From Paragonimus westermani (taxonomy: Eukaryota; Platyhelminthes; Trematoda; Plagiorchiida; Troglotrematidae): 64,000 nucleotides of DNA. Each line of letters opens with the position of its first letter. Positions within the stretch are counted from its first letter, which is position 1. A program made the translations under genes and the position numbers. A model generated the notes under the pieces. The model was not told where the DNA came from and did no database searches. It worked only from the letters and a program-made list of their open reading frames with translations. The stretch is from the NCBI GenBank assembly GCA_008508345.1, contig QNGE01003844.1:1-64000 (forward strand), read 5' to 3'. Positions 23,901 through 38,528 of this stretch are shown piece by piece.

Positions 23901-26900
23901 CGCGTTTTTCAACGTCCAGTTCTTTCCCGGATTCCTGTGGTTCACTTTCAAGGTCTCAATTATTTTCCTCTGTTTGTAAGTTCAAAGTATTGACCAGAAA
24001 TAATGGTCGACCAATTACCTGTCGGAGTTATGATCTTTCATATATGAAAAAAATGTTTGATGCCTTTGTCTTCGCTAAACAGAGTCTGACAGTCATCTGC
24101 GACAGTTACTGAAGTGTTTGTTTCCAAAAATATACTGCGAGAGCAACGCTTGGGCTGCTCAACCACTGGTCATTGTTGCCACTGATTGCGTCCGAATTGG
24201 TTATCCAGGAGATCCTCGTCAAAACAAAACGCAGTGATCAACGCGGTTGTTTTATGAAGACATGGCCGAAGTTCAAACCCCGGCTATGGCAACAATGTGC
24301 TCTATTGACGAGCTCTAAGTCGAGCGATGCTAGATTTTAGTACCTCTTTTCGAAGGGGGCTGGCTGGGAAGTCTATGGACATGTGAAGGCTACATTCAGT
24401 TGTGTGTGATGTTCCGCTTGCCCTACTAGGATCCCAGACTTTCCGTCAGAAACGTTTGTCGTTTAGTGCCTGAGAACTGTTTTTGGCTTACTGTGAGAGC
24501 ATTTAAGGTTCGTTCCTGATAGGTGTTGGGTGACTAGAGGACATGCTCGACGGTAGTGAGGTCATCATCTACGTGAGCGATACAAATACCTAGTAGAATC
24601 GAATTCTTCTGCTTGCCCATAATTATGTTTTTGTTCGGGATCGTGTGTTTCTTGTATGGTTCGCGCTTTATCGGTCACTGCGTACTGTGCCGTGCACTGT
24701 ACACTCGTTAACTTTACAACAGCAGGGATGTACCCTTTTTCAGAAACCATCATTTCCGCTTTCTCATCTGTAGAACTGCACTGCAGCAGTACCGTTATTC
24801 ATTCGTTTCAACTCTTCCTTCGGTGACACCACTTTCCTTTTGTAGTCAAATCGTTGTTCGGTAACGCCCGGTAAAACAACCTTCCATTCTACCTTGGAAT
24901 ATTTTACAATGAACATCCTGCTGACAAGTTTTTACAATCTGTTCACAAAGGAAAACTTGCAGAACATTGTTGGACTCGTCCGGGTGCAAACGCTAATATT
25001 TATTCCTTTTCACCTTTGGAGCCTAAAATTTGCTGCTAGCAAATGTCTCGTTATCGTTTAGTATTGCCTTCAAGCAACAAGACTCACTGATGCAAAGAAA
25101 GTGCATTTGAGTGCACTTAAGGATTTCTAAGTAGTACCGATTCACCTAGTGGGTGGTTGCTAAAATGGTCTCTACATTATCTAGATGTGAGCACAGCTGC
25201 GTCAAGTAAGTATGTACTAATGCGTATACTATTGATCGGTGAGGCGACATTCAGCCTTTTCTACCAGTTTAAATTGCATTTCATTGCCACAAGTGCCCAA
25301 TCACTCATCGATCACACAGTTCAACTGAAAGATCACCCTGTTTTGTTCACTTTAATCCGTGTGATGTTTTATCCATTTTGCGGTCGGCATCACTCTGGTA
25401 GCCGCATTGCTACCGTGCAACGTCCCGATGAGTGAGTGAAACATTTTCATATGGCCGTTGCCACGACAGCAAACAACGGTTGCTGTATTCCACTTCAGTG
25501 GTTGGGATGGTCTTTGTATAGAGATGGTATTTAAGGGGGATATTCCTGTCTATTTCATTGGCGGTCATTTTGAGAAACCTTCAAGATGGCTTCTACAGTA
25601 AGGTGGTCATAGTGAACAGCTACCCTACCAGCTAAGTGGTTAACAACTGTTTCGACTTTGTTGCCTCTTCAGTATCATGCATCTTGTGGAATCGAACTCA
25701 CGGCTGTGAGAAATGTCTGGCTATTGTTCCTCTTCATAGCGATAGCCGAGACATTTAGCCAATAGGTCACACTCTCTTGAGTTGCAGGAAGGACTGCGAA
25801 CCGTCTTCTTCAGCAATTTCGCCTTCTTTTCTAGTAGGTTGAGCTCGGATAACCGTTTTGTGGTTCGCCTGTCCACCAAAACTTCCCTCAACCCTTTTTA
25901 GGATCGCGGTAGCTGTTTGCCAATTTGCAGATCATCCATATGTTCCCATCGTGGTCTTATATTTGGGAGCTTGTGACATAGTTAGACTTTGCTATCAACG
26001 CGGTTTATTTATTTACTGATCTGCAGTTCATTAAGTATTACTAAGGTAAGTCTCGATAATATCGCCACTGTTGTTGCATACAAATGTGTAAACCACGTGC
26101 AAACTTTCTACTGTCATAGCGTCACAAGGAAGACGTTGATTCAAAACTCGAAATGCTTCATTTCAGCCAGTCGCCCAACAATGGACTTTCCCCATACATA
26201 TGAGGTAGAGGCCTTCTCACTTCACGGACACCGTCGGTAGTCACCATGACTGGACCGGCTAATGCAACGATTAGCACTCACTGCTGTAACGTACTCAGTC
26301 ATGTTGCGCAATCGGATCGTTTGACGGTTGAACGTGACCACCGATTTAATATCCAGTACTGTCGAAAAACAATCAGTATACATTGAAGGCCTGATTTGGC
26401 TTTGAACACATTCACTGCACGCAGCAGTTACCAGAATCGGACACCGATGTTTTATTCAGTGCACTCTGCGGCTCACAGGACAGACGTGTGAACCAGAGGT
26501 CCGGGGTGGGGTTCCTCAAGTCAGTTCCCTTCCGTAGAATATGCAGAGATTATCGTTTCCCTGCCAGACCAGTCCACTTTTTTCCTCTTCTGCCTATAAT
26601 TTTTACCTCTTCAATCCATAGCACTCAGTTGACTTTTGTCTCTTTATCTTGTGACGGATGGTTAGCGTGCTGCTCCAGTGAACGCTCTCTTGGACGTGTA
26701 ACCGGGTGTGCGCTATTTCCGACACGCTTCTTTACGATTCTGGTGTTTGAATTCGTCCCCGATTAGTGCTTTTGACCTGCGGTTCTTTCTCAGGGTTTCA
26801 GGTGACAATACAGCTGAATTCCACAGTCAAGCTAGAGTGGGTGCTGCACTGAGTTCGGGAGGCAGAACGGTGATTTTTCGATTAGATCTCAGTGATTAGT

Positions 26901-29038
26901 TTCCTGCACGCCGTCAGATTTAGCACTTAGGTCAAACTCTGTCAGCGCAGACCAGGATAACGTTGTTCGTTTGTCATATTTACAAATGCACCAACAGGCA
27001 ATGGCGTAGATGATGTCATGAACGCCTTCTACAGTGCCATTTTTGATATTCCGGCACAATCTAAACGCTCGGACATCATTGCGCTAGTTATATGGACGCG
27101 AAACTTGATTGCCCCACTTAAGGGGCAAGCGATTAGCGATATATATTCGATGCCCAGGCTCGACACATCAACAATGGCGATTGGCTATTACAGTTATGCC
27201 CATCTCATGCACTGTCTATAGAGTTGCACATTTCAACATAAAGAGTGGCAATGTGGCACATGGGGGCCACTCAGTGGAACCCAATCACGGATGCGAATTG
27301 AACACATCGGCTTCAACCATCATTAGCGCCACTTCGTTGGAAATTGTCGTCCATTCTAAAGTATTCACCTTGACTCAGACCATGCCGCTGTTTGTACCCG
27401 GTTCGTCTTATCGTTTGACCAGATAGTATCTGCTCTCAAATGTAGTGTTCGGTTGGGAATTGAATGAGGAAGATATACGAACCACCCGTCAAACAATCAA
27501 ACTGATCGGGTCATAGCAGTGGAGTGATCCAAATGAGCACTGAACAGAAGTCCCGCGAGCGACATGAACATCTCGCGAAAAGGTCCATTTCAACGGAGCA
27601 TTGCAGATAGGACAGGAGTTGATTTCTGCTAATTCAACAGAACTCATGAACAAGCGTTAATTCTCCTAACTCCCAATACGACAAAAACCGCCGCGCACTG
27701 AAACGCGAACTTACTATAAGTCTGCACAAGGGCCATGAGGTTTACTTTTCCGAGTGAACCACAGAGATGACGAGTAGCTGGGCGCTGTTTTCCATGATTC
27801 GTGGTTGCATTTGTCGCCGATGAAGTAGTAGTGAAGATATGTTGAAAAAAGATGGCTCACGACTTTACAGATGATCTGAGCACTTTGAGTAGCAGTTCAA
27901 CTGGCCCGAGCCAACTCATTCAGTTGTGGATGTTAGAGTTAGTTTGGTTATTTACGGAGGACTTGACAATTGTTCGCCTGAAACAGAATTGACTTTGGGG
28001 CTTAAACTGTCGAGATTTTTAGTTCTATGCCCGGATCTTCTTCCTCCAGTACTTCTCAAAGGTAGTGGTGTGAGATTATTGTCTGAGTTGACCATATTCT
28101 CCCGTTCCATATAGGAGACTGAAAAGTTGCCTCGTGACTAATACTTATAAACATTCCTATTTTCAAAAAGGTGCTAGGGCATCATGTGACAACCACGGGA
28201 ATGTCCTTGCCACTGTCACATCCTAGGTGCTCACTGATCCCATTGTTTATCGGCTTCTAAAATATAGAGAGAACTTGTTAGAAGAAGGTCGAACAGGTCT
28301 CCAGTCTGGTAGCAGATGTATCGGTCCTACCTTCACCTTATAGCAGACACTGGGCCATCGACACTCCTTTTATGAGCCAACGGTAGTGAAACTTTTTGGG
28401 CTCAAAGGCTGATTCCGGCTCGGTTGCCCGACACGCTCTCTGGGGCTGTCTCCATTGCAGAGGAGTCCTAATGAAGTGTCATTCTACTGAAGTTGTATGT
28501 CCTCTTCAAGTGCAGAGTACGTATTCATGGACGGCTACCTCGAGCTTTCCCCGTGTTAACTGGCGTTTTACAAGACTGTCCGACCTTTTATTTTCATTTA
28601 AAACTTTGTGATGCACGGAGATCTCGGAATGGGGCCTCTATCAGATAGTGTGTCGGCTGATATTGACATTATTCTGCATTATTTTATCACTCTATTATTA
28701 TTATTATTATCATTCATTTTACATTTCTCGCTTAGCTCTGAACAGAACACGCAGACCACGTGGAATCCATCAGGGGATATAACTAGTCCACATGTTATGC
28801 ACTTTGCACCTTCAATGCGCAAAATTGTTGACGCTGTTGTTGGGTTGGTATTGACCTTGTTTTTGTTATTGCTGACAGGCCATTGTAGACTGTTGATCGC
28901 TTCACCTACCTAGGTAGTGTCACTTCGTCAGCTTGTAATATTGCTGACGAGAACAGCGAAAGCATGCGATGCATTCACCAACGTCCGTCATTTGTGGCAT
29001 TGTGCGAAGAGGCCCATTTGTCGATCAAATTCAGTCTT

Positions 29039-29072
<34 letters not shown>

Positions 29073-32000
29073 ATTCATTATTGCTCTGTGGACCAGAGCT
29101 TGGGCCATTCGTAAGGGAGATTCATATAAGTTTTCGGTATTCGCCGAGAGTTGTCTCCACCAGTTTGCTTGTATCAAGTGGACTGACTGAGAGCAACGGG
29201 CAGTTCGTCGGCGCGTATTTGAGAAATGTACAACTTCGCGACCGATAACCGAGGTATTGAAAAAGCACCGTGTGCTGACAGTGTCTGATTTATCATGCGT
29301 CATTTAGCATGGCTGCTGATGTTGGAAACAGATCGCGTGGCGGTCTGGCGTTGGCAAGGTCACGGGTTGTGAAAGCCGTGACCATTCCGTTGTGCAACGT
29401 CAATAGGTGTGTTCGAGACTATTAGCGTTGCTAGTTGGAAATGCACTCTGACATGGCAGTGCTTCACAGTCAATGGCGAACCTGTTTCCACAGTGCTGTT
29501 AGCTGTTCTCTTCTCCCCCAAACCTGCGTGGTTTTCTTCGTTTTTATTTTTTCTCACCTTACCCTTGAACATATTTATTACTTGGTAAACTGTTGTCAGA
29601 TCCAGCGGCCACCCAAGCCATAGTACGTCGGAGTACGACTCAAAGTCGAAGTTGCTACTACTACTGATTATGATGACGATGACGAACCATAGATAAGTAA
29701 CATCAATCTGTCTGAATGTAGGTAAGTAACATTTTAACCCTCTCGGCTACGTCGTCAATAATAGGCACTTATGATATTCCATTGGCGTTATTGATGTCCC
29801 CGATGCTTGGGAAGAGAAGACGTTGGCAAAAATTGTATGAGCTCTCTGATTGATAACACATTAAAAAGGGTTTTAGTATACTGGATCTGCCAATATTCTT
29901 TTATCCGGCCGAACATTCGAAATGAGGATGACGTCGTGTTCTGCAGAGCTTTGGATGAATGACTTTGAGGCATCAAACATGCAGCTGGGGCGCTTCAAAG
30001 GTTAGCATAATACTCATGGTTGGAGATAGCGAAGTTCACATTGTGAGTGCGACAGAACAGATGTCACGTTTTTCAAAGTTTGTGTTCCTGCTTATTGTCA
30101 ACTGTATCCAACACGCCGTCGTGAACCTGTACACTATTGCACACTGTTCCGTTTGCATGAATTCCATAGATGGCACCTAAAAGGCGTCACTCCAAGACTG
30201 TTACTTATTAAGGCAATAACGTTGGGTCCATTTATCATTCGCCTCGCGTATAATAGACTTTCGCGCGAATAAATTATGTATTGCAGTCGGCAGTTCATTG
30301 TGCACTTTTGGTGTTTGTACAGCTTGAGGTTGTATTGTGTTAGTTCGTTTGTCTTATTTTTTTTAGGCCATTGCTTACCTCAGCCATTATGGGCTGTCTA
30401 TGCGTCGTCGTGTACATTCACATCACTATTCGTGTTTGCTATCATACAAAATGCTAGGTCACTTGGAGGCTGTTTACTATCCGGATGCCCAAACTTAGAA
30501 TTGTACGGTCCCTAGGATACTAGGCTCGATTCCACAAACATGTTATTAGTAGTTGGTGTTGTTACCACTAAACCGCCCCAGCTGTTACATGGGAACATTG
30601 ACCAATGCATTATCTTTCCGACCCTTTCATCTCAGCCCCGACCCTGGCTAATCGATGATTATGATGAATGGGTCGAAGCAATCCCACCCGACCGAAGGGC
30701 GTATCGTTGCATGCTCATTTTCTGTGACAACAGTGGTCCCGACGTCATACTTGGCGTGCTCCCGTTCGCATTGGAATTTCTGAGCCGTGGAACCAAAGTC
30801 ATATTGGCGGCTAACTCCGGTCAGTTGTGCCAGCAATCGGTAGCTTATCGATTCTGAGAGTTGTCCCCTTTTTTACTGGTCGTCCCTACCAGGTAGTATA
30901 TTATTTGCAGTGAGTAGGCGGACTCCTTTTGTTGATAAAATTAACGTTTCACGCCAGTGAAACGCCTGATGGGATAAGAAAATACGGAACCTTGGGTATC
31001 GTTTATCGACTTCGACATCTACTGCCACGCACATCGTGCTTTCTTGTTGCGAAACGTCGTCAACTTGTACGGTGCTTGTTCAACTACTATCCGTTCTCGA
31101 TCCCTGGTATCTCCGGCGGTTTGTCGGTCTGTCGTGGGAACATCATTTTGTCACTAACACCATTCGTCAGCCACGACGTGTTTATGTTTCACTAGTTTCG
31201 TTGTCCCGACGACTTATTTACGTGAACCCGCCGCTAGGTAAGACACTTTCTGTTTACGAGTTCAGCTCTAGGCCGGGGGTGAGGATCCGGTAACCAATGT
31301 ATGTTGTTTGTCGCTTACTTGACTACGGAGCCGAGGAAATCGGAATAAGTTCTCTGAGCGGCACTAAACAACTTCAGTTGACTGGACAAACAACACCTTC
31401 TTATAGAGAATCGACATGTTGACATTGACGGCTGCTATTTGGTGACAGACGTGTTAAGTTTTGATTAGCCCATAAATCGCAACGTTCCGCGAATCTGGTT
31501 GTTTAAATCCTACACGCGTTCGAACGGTTTGTTTTCTTCACCACCTCTCACAAACTAGTTCGATATAGCAGTTTATCGCCGTTTTTGATCGACAGCCACT
31601 GATCGATGACAGTTCCGCTTGCAGCAGATTGTACGTGAACCCTAATCGTCTGAGCATCCTCTACTCAGGAGATCGTTCCAGTTTAATCACATGACAACGT
31701 TGATTCGAAACAGTCAAATTCTGCTTGGAAATCTTAATTCAGCGATGTGTTACCAGTTTGCTGGCTACGGTTAATAGGCGATTGAAGATCCTTGGTTAGG
31801 GATGGCCAATATTCGTAATCACTTGTTTTTTGTTTCTTAGATTAACTTTCTATACACGGTAATTACTTCATTATTATCTGGTTTGGTTTCTTGCCCTTTT
31901 GTTTATAATGGCTCTGACCACTTTGTAAATACGCGATTCAATTCACATTTCAACAGGAAGCCCTGACATCTGCTTTATGATAAACTTTAATTGAGAAGCT

Positions 32001-35000
32001 GCTGCGAACGTTTCAATTTTTGCTCTAATGAAGGTTCTCTAACGTCCCTTCAGCTTCCCGAGCTTTGTTGATGTGTTACACCCGGCCTCAAAACTGATCT
32101 TGGCGTGGAACACCCAATGTGGCTGTCACACACTTAATCGCCTTGAGGGAAGGGGTGTTTAAGCTTCTGGTACTGCATTTATGCTGATAAATCAGCGAAA
32201 GATCTGTACACTTTCAAACAACTGTTCTGGTTTTTACCTATGCTATCACCGAGACGCTGACCCGTTCTCAGTTCTGTGTCAACTGTGGCTTCATGCGCAA
32301 CTTCGGATTAAATGATCGGATCAGGTGATCGTATGCCAACCATGTACAGTTGCCCATCCTAGAGAAATCACTGATCGGGTCAACCGAAAGTGGTTTCTTC
32401 CACCTGATGGTTCCTTTTTGTAGAGATGGATAACCCAGACTATGTTATGTTGAAAAAGTTCATTGGGTAATGCATTTCCTGCTTTTTACACCATACATTT
32501 GAAACTGCGGTTTCCACACAATTTTTAGATGGTTTATGTTGACGGTGATTGCAAATAAGCGTGGTTACCTTCTGTAGAATAACAAGCTGGCTGTTGGCGC
32601 ATCTGTTCCATGCTGTTCGCCTGAAGACCACTGTTGATTGACACTGCCTGCATTGGGTGACTGAAATGAGTTCATAGCACAACATACCTGTAAGCTTCAC
32701 TTGATTTACTCTGTGATAGCCAGGTGTTTTCAATACACCACCACTGTCTATGATTTGAGGTATGAAGTAAGGACAGAAGTAACACAACTTTGTATGTTTA
32801 CATATAATTTGCTCTCTGGTTTAGGTTGGATCACAGATTTGAAAGGATACCCTCTATGATCTCTTGAAAAAAAGTGACCTGTAGTCCACCATTGTGTCTA
32901 ACTGATGAGCTCTAGGGCCTTGAATTCCTCCTGAGGCTCCTCGGTACCGAGTGAAATTGTTTCTTCAAAAATAGTGGTTCTTAGTAGTAGGGCTTCTGCT
33001 GTCAATTGTTCGAGGTGTATCAGTGGTAACGATGCTGACCACTAACTGTATTACAGCGTGCTCAGGTTGTTGGTACCCTAGATGTTACCTGTTGGGTTTA
33101 AGAGACAGACTTAATCCATCTCGCATGCGATCCAGTATATCGCATGACATAAACACCTGCTACAGAGGCCGACTACTTATGTTAGTAGTTCACTTGGGAT
33201 TCATCTGTACTATTTATGTGGGACGCAGTCAATTCCGCGGATCACTGCAGATGTCAAGAGCACTGGGTACGCAACCTGATGAGTGACACAACCACGAAAT
33301 CGGTTGTATGATTCCGATAGGTTTTGCCCATTATCTACGTACTACTAGTTCCAACTTATCTTCGTCACGGATATAATTGGCAGGATATTTAACTTTGCTG
33401 ACTGCACCTCATCAAAATTGATGACTTCTTGTAACGGTTGTTGTTGAGTTGAGTTGTTTCCCGAACCCACCATTTGTTTGCAGACGTCTTGATTATCACG
33501 CTAAATAACTGTGAAAGGCTGTGAACGGTTTTTTTCCCGTCCGTCGAACTTACGGTGAATGTGTATTCTCGTTTTTGTAGGGTTTGAGAGTTTGGAAAAT
33601 TTCGTTAAACTTCTTACTCAGGATAGTAATGTGGTGTTTGTTTAAATTGTTGAAGAATTTCACCCATTCACCCTTTTCCCGGTTACTTTTGTTATTCACT
33701 AGCCTGCTTTACTTTACTCAATTTTTAACCGAACTTGTTCCCGTTACGCAATATTCATTATACAACACTTGCGTCGGTCAATGTTAACTCCGAAATTGGT
33801 TATAGATGAGGTGTTTTCTTTATTTGAAAACTATTATTCGTATTTACCGTTCGTATAACATTTTGCTTATCCTGGTTTGTTCGATCGTTAATCTGTTAGT
33901 GTAATCTGATCAGTTACGCCTTACTAACGGAACTGGCTCGAATCCGCGTATACGAATTCAACAGTAACATCGTCAGTGCGGCTTGGTGTAAAACTAGTTA
34001 ATGATTTTAGGGGACGTATGTTGTAGCACTGTTTGTAAAAGCGTATCGAATCTGTATTGCACTCGATATAGTCACATTCTACATTTATTGTTGATTCTCA
34101 TTGCGCACATGTGCTGATTTTGGGCCGTGTCTGTTCATTGGCAACCTGTATGATCAACGTCGGACTCGTTGCAGGATTGAACAGTAGAATGTATATACAC
34201 AGATTGGCAACAGAAACGACCAAAAGTCACCTTGTCAATGCATGTGGACGATAAAAGCCTTCAGTTTAAGTTAAAAACCTGACAGTACTTCGAGAAATAC
34301 TTACTCGGTATGCACGTGAATTTATCGAAGCCTTGCGCTAAAAAACCTTTCGGCCGGCAAATCTGTGAACCTAGGCGAAAGTTTTGTACCTTTCGGATGC
34401 CGGAATAATGGATCTGCTAATCGATCGAGGGTACCATCTCATCAACGGACAAGTCAAATGTCAGGAGGGCACACGAGTTGCCACACCCATTCCAGGCTTG
34501 CTTGACTGACTGAACTTTGACCGCTTGCACTATTGACCTTTCTACATTAATCTTTCCCATTGTTTTTCAACAACTTCACATGTAAGGGTCCAAAGCTAAT
34601 CTGATTGCTTTGTGCACTGTTGCATTGACGGTTCCACGTAGCATGATGTCAAGAAGTTTTCGGACTGAACAGCCAGTTCAGGGAATCACCTAATACCAGC
34701 AACATCCAATCCGCCAGGCACAGAGACTTGCAACCATTACCAGTCTTTCTACATGCTGCTACTCTATATTCGAATTCGTCTACCATTATCTAACGCGAAC
34801 ACATGGTTACTATTCCCCCACTCATGGATTAAGGTTTTGTGCCAGACGGCTTGACTTCTAGGATGAGCCACGTTCGTTGCTGTCATGCCATCCACTCATT
34901 TGAATATAACTGTCTTTCATTCTTCAGTTCCGCGGTTTACATGGGTTTCGGTGTTCTTGCTTCTTGATACCTATCCTCCGACAGAATCCATGACTTGCTT

Positions 35001-38000
35001 CGTTCTCGTTTGTTGTTTTCGGGTAGCACTGTTACGCGGCGTTTTTCCGTTTTGAGTTAAAATTATTCAGGAATGTTTAAAGCAGTTGGTTCCCTTGATC
35101 CGTTTGAACAAAGCAGTTAGAACACGAAAACTGGTAGATGCAAGCACTTCGTATTGACTCATCAGTACCAAATTTACAATAACATGGATGGTTTTTTTAT
35201 AGCAAACAATCCATAAGCGGGTTAGAATTGGTCATTAAGTCCAGGGAAGGGTCAAGTTCACGAACATTTGTTTCTGAATACAGGGTTGGTTTTAGTCGAG
35301 TGATTGCAACTGCTTCAACAAACCGTAAGGATCTTGGGTTAAGACGACCTAACAGGATTCTGAATGCACTGACCGGTGGTCAGTGCGTTTCTAGCGAATG
35401 ATGAAGCTGACTGTTCACGTGTTTCCATAACACTGCCGTTCTCCGGTTACACGGAATTTTGCACCCATTCAGGCAAGTGCTTCTTCACTCTAGGGATCAG
35501 GCATCTTTCGGTTGTGTTTATGTGACGTTCTCCGCACTTAATTATAGGTTGGTAAACACAGTTTCAAGTGGCATTGATAGGCCGATCTCTTTTGATTGAA
35601 GACACTGGTAACTTCTGAGTCCGAACGATCACACGGAGTTCGGCTGCAGTGAACGTTCGCTTAATTGAGTTTCTCAGTTGCTGTGTTGTTTGATCCATGG
35701 TATAATTACCCTTAAATGGCAGTTGTATGTAGACCTTTTTCTCTACAGTGACGGACGGTACTTTGTGTCTACTGTGCCTCTCTATGAATCTTCTGGGGAT
35801 AACCGTTTGATTGTAGAACAGAAGTAAACAGGTCTAGTTCTTTCGCAAGGCCATCGTGCTCGTGTGTACAGAACATTCACTAGTTTTCTTTTATGATGGG
35901 CTGGTGTGAAGCTGCTGAAGTTTAGGTATTGACCTGACCACGTGGGTTTTCTATAGACAGTTCTTCTAACCTAGCCATCTTCCTGACGACTGATTAGGAT
36001 AGTACTGATGGGTAGTCGGGGATTTGGTTTATTTTCAAGTTGACCATCACTCACATTTGATCACAACCTTTGCATTCAGATAGACTTTCCAGTCAGCCTC
36101 TTTCGAAAAGAAGCACTAGACTCGTGTTTCGCTCTCATTAGAGCTCGTCAGTAGTGCATATCCTTACAAACCAAATCCCCGACTACTCAGTAATCTAAAA
36201 CATCGCCGGTTTAATGAGATCAGTGATTTCGACCTGTCTTGGAAGTCCTAATCGCGGGGTTATCGATTGGAGTTAACAGGCAGTAACTGTGTCTCCTCCA
36301 GAGACGATCGGGCAACCTGATCATTGCTCACAAGCGAGAGTGGTTGAGCGTTCAGATTTGATAATTCGGTCGTGCCTAATATGAGGACAGTGGCGTAGTG
36401 GTTAACACGGTTGCCTCATGATCGGAATGGCCGGAGTTCAAATCCCGGCCGTGACAAGGATATGCACTACTGACGAGCTCTAATGAGAGTGAAACTCGAG
36501 TCTAGTGCATCCTTTCGAAAGAAGCTGTCTGGAACGCTTATTAGGATATCTAAAAATGGCAAGCAGTTGTTGACCTCAAATTCACAAGTAACCTTCAGTT
36601 TGAGATGACAACTATTTAGACGTTGCACCAAGTTATCTACCACCTGTTTAGATCAACCGATAATCAGTGTCATCGACGCAACGCTTGTCATATGAATTTC
36701 TCCATCCCTGTTGCTCAATTTTTAGCACGAACAAGTCCGCTAACATGAAACTTATTGGACTTCCCATGGCTACCCCGTCTATTTGACGGTAGGATTGCTC
36801 GAGAAAACGAAAACTGACCTTCTCACTACGGAGTGGCAAAGTTTCCCTCGTTATGTTGCTAGAAAGCGGCAATGAAATGTGACATTTCAACGAGCTCGTA
36901 AATCTCGTCAATCGTCTCATGCAGTGGGAACGTTTGAGAACAACGACTGAACATCTATGGAGCGCATCAATTCGTTAGTAAGATTGATTCTGTCCAGGTC
37001 ACTGATCAATTCAAAAGAATCTTAAATGGAGTGTGTCTGAAATTTTTGTTTTACTGGGGTTGCAATAACTAGCCAGCGTTCTAAACCATGGTAAGGGGAG
37101 TTTGTCATTGCCAAAATTCGCCTAAGCGACATCCCAGACTTTTGCGCCTTCGGTAGACCGTAAAGTTGACGATCCACACTGCTTAAGAGATTTGTACGTC
37201 ACTTCATCAATAATCCCCAATTGTAAGAGCAGCTGAAGATGTCGTCCTCGGCGGTCCTCTATTTAGGTAACATTGCCCACTGTCTCTATTCGCCGAGACT
37301 TTGTTTGATCATCCAACATTGATAACAATTTTGCACACGTTTCTTTGTCAGGCTTCTTGTCAGGCTTAAGTATACCTAAGTTTTTTGACTTAAATGCTCT
37401 TAACGATTGCAGGGTTTGCCTCGTGAGAGCACACCGGCTATTAATTGGAGTCCTTCCCTGGACCTATCCTAACCCGCCTATTGATTATTACTTTGTTCTC
37501 AAAAAACCTATCCATGCAGTTGTAAATTTGATACTGATGACTCCATACGAAATGCTTGCATCTACCAGTTTTCGTGTTCTAACTTTGTTGTTCAGACCAT
37601 TCAGGAATAGTTTTGTGAGTACAGCTTGAGGGGCCGTTTGATTGAACATGTATAATTGTCTGCTCAGTTGATTAGAGGTCTGCAAGCGACATTTTTCGAT
37701 CCTGTATACGTTACTATCGGCTACATTTGGTTAGCAATCAGCTGATCTAGTGTTTTCAATCAGCTGTTCGAATAATGCTCTCAGCGAGCAGTCAACTTGG
37801 TTAGTCTGTCGTCATCGGATCTATGGGTACGGGTGTGTTTCCTAGATTGTTCAAGCGCATATTCACACTACCCAACACCGCCCAACACTCTTATCTAACT
37901 TCTGCTCCACTCGTTCCTTTCAGGCGATCCTTCAGTCCTTCACTTCTCTATCAGTCATCGCCAATCACGAAGGTTTTCCTTAATGCCACTCTTTACTGTG

Positions 38001-38528
38001 GACTTTTTGTCCTTCCCACAGGACCTGCCATTAACGATGTGACGTTCCAGGAATTGGAAATACTTCTTCGTCTGATCGCTTCGCATGAGCCAATCGTTTC
38101 TGAGGCCTTATCGAGCGGACGGTTATTAGTGGCTGAGAATGGTCAATCTTCGCCATGTTTGGACCTACGTCTGACCGCGAGCACCCTGGTTCAACTGATT
38201 AAACGTGAACAGGTCATTTTTTAAAGTCTAGTTGTGTGCAGTTTAGGATGCACTGCTATCGATGGTGATGATGATTAGATGGAATAGGATGAAATTATAT
38301 GCATGGTTTGAGTTATTTCCGATTGAGAGTCTTGGTGAATCAGACTGATATTTTGCTTATAAATGGTTGAATTTAGTTCTAACAGATCACTGTCCCTTTC
38401 CGCTCTCCTGAATTAAGCTGAAACGATAGCCAGCTGGCCAGTGCGTGTATGACTTGGGTCTAAGGGATATTTGTTTTGCTATCATTTCTTGGCTTGTTTT
38501 ATGAGAGCACTGATCAGACACCTCACAG

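Larger units (their letters stand above)
26990..29690 (+). mobile_element. Nearly complete but degenerate LINE in PANK4 intron 6
   Basis: Across all three + frames the element runs through the whole ORF2 order. Endonuclease: [17 protein letters not shown] near 27045-27100 and NCRPF...[13 protein letters not shown] near 27330-27410. Linker: [20 protein letters not shown] near 27900-27960. RT entry: [20 protein letters not shown] near 28030-28090. [15 protein letters not shown] near 28530-28570, then a FAPS block near 28805. C-terminal region: [20 protein letters not shown] near 28890-28945 and [13 protein letters not shown], ending near 29250. A 3' tail with CTACTACTACTGATTATGATGACG closes near 29690. 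Many stops and indels are present, and a GT microsatellite sits inside the former ORF. Confidence 0.75.

Noticed and set aside
25620..25760. tRNA-like stretch with A-box- and B-box-like words
   Set aside because: The B box does not fit the consensus and no cloverleaf stems pair.
30929..31293. Overlapping open frames after PANK4 exon 7
   Set aside because: No homology to PANK4 or transposons; PANK4 continues directly at 38022.
36013..36545. Hammerhead motifs as terminal repeats of the adjacent Penelope-like element
   Set aside because: The same motif occurs at 2.67 kb in a tRNA-like SINE unit with no Penelope sequence nearby, so SINE membership is the simpler reading.
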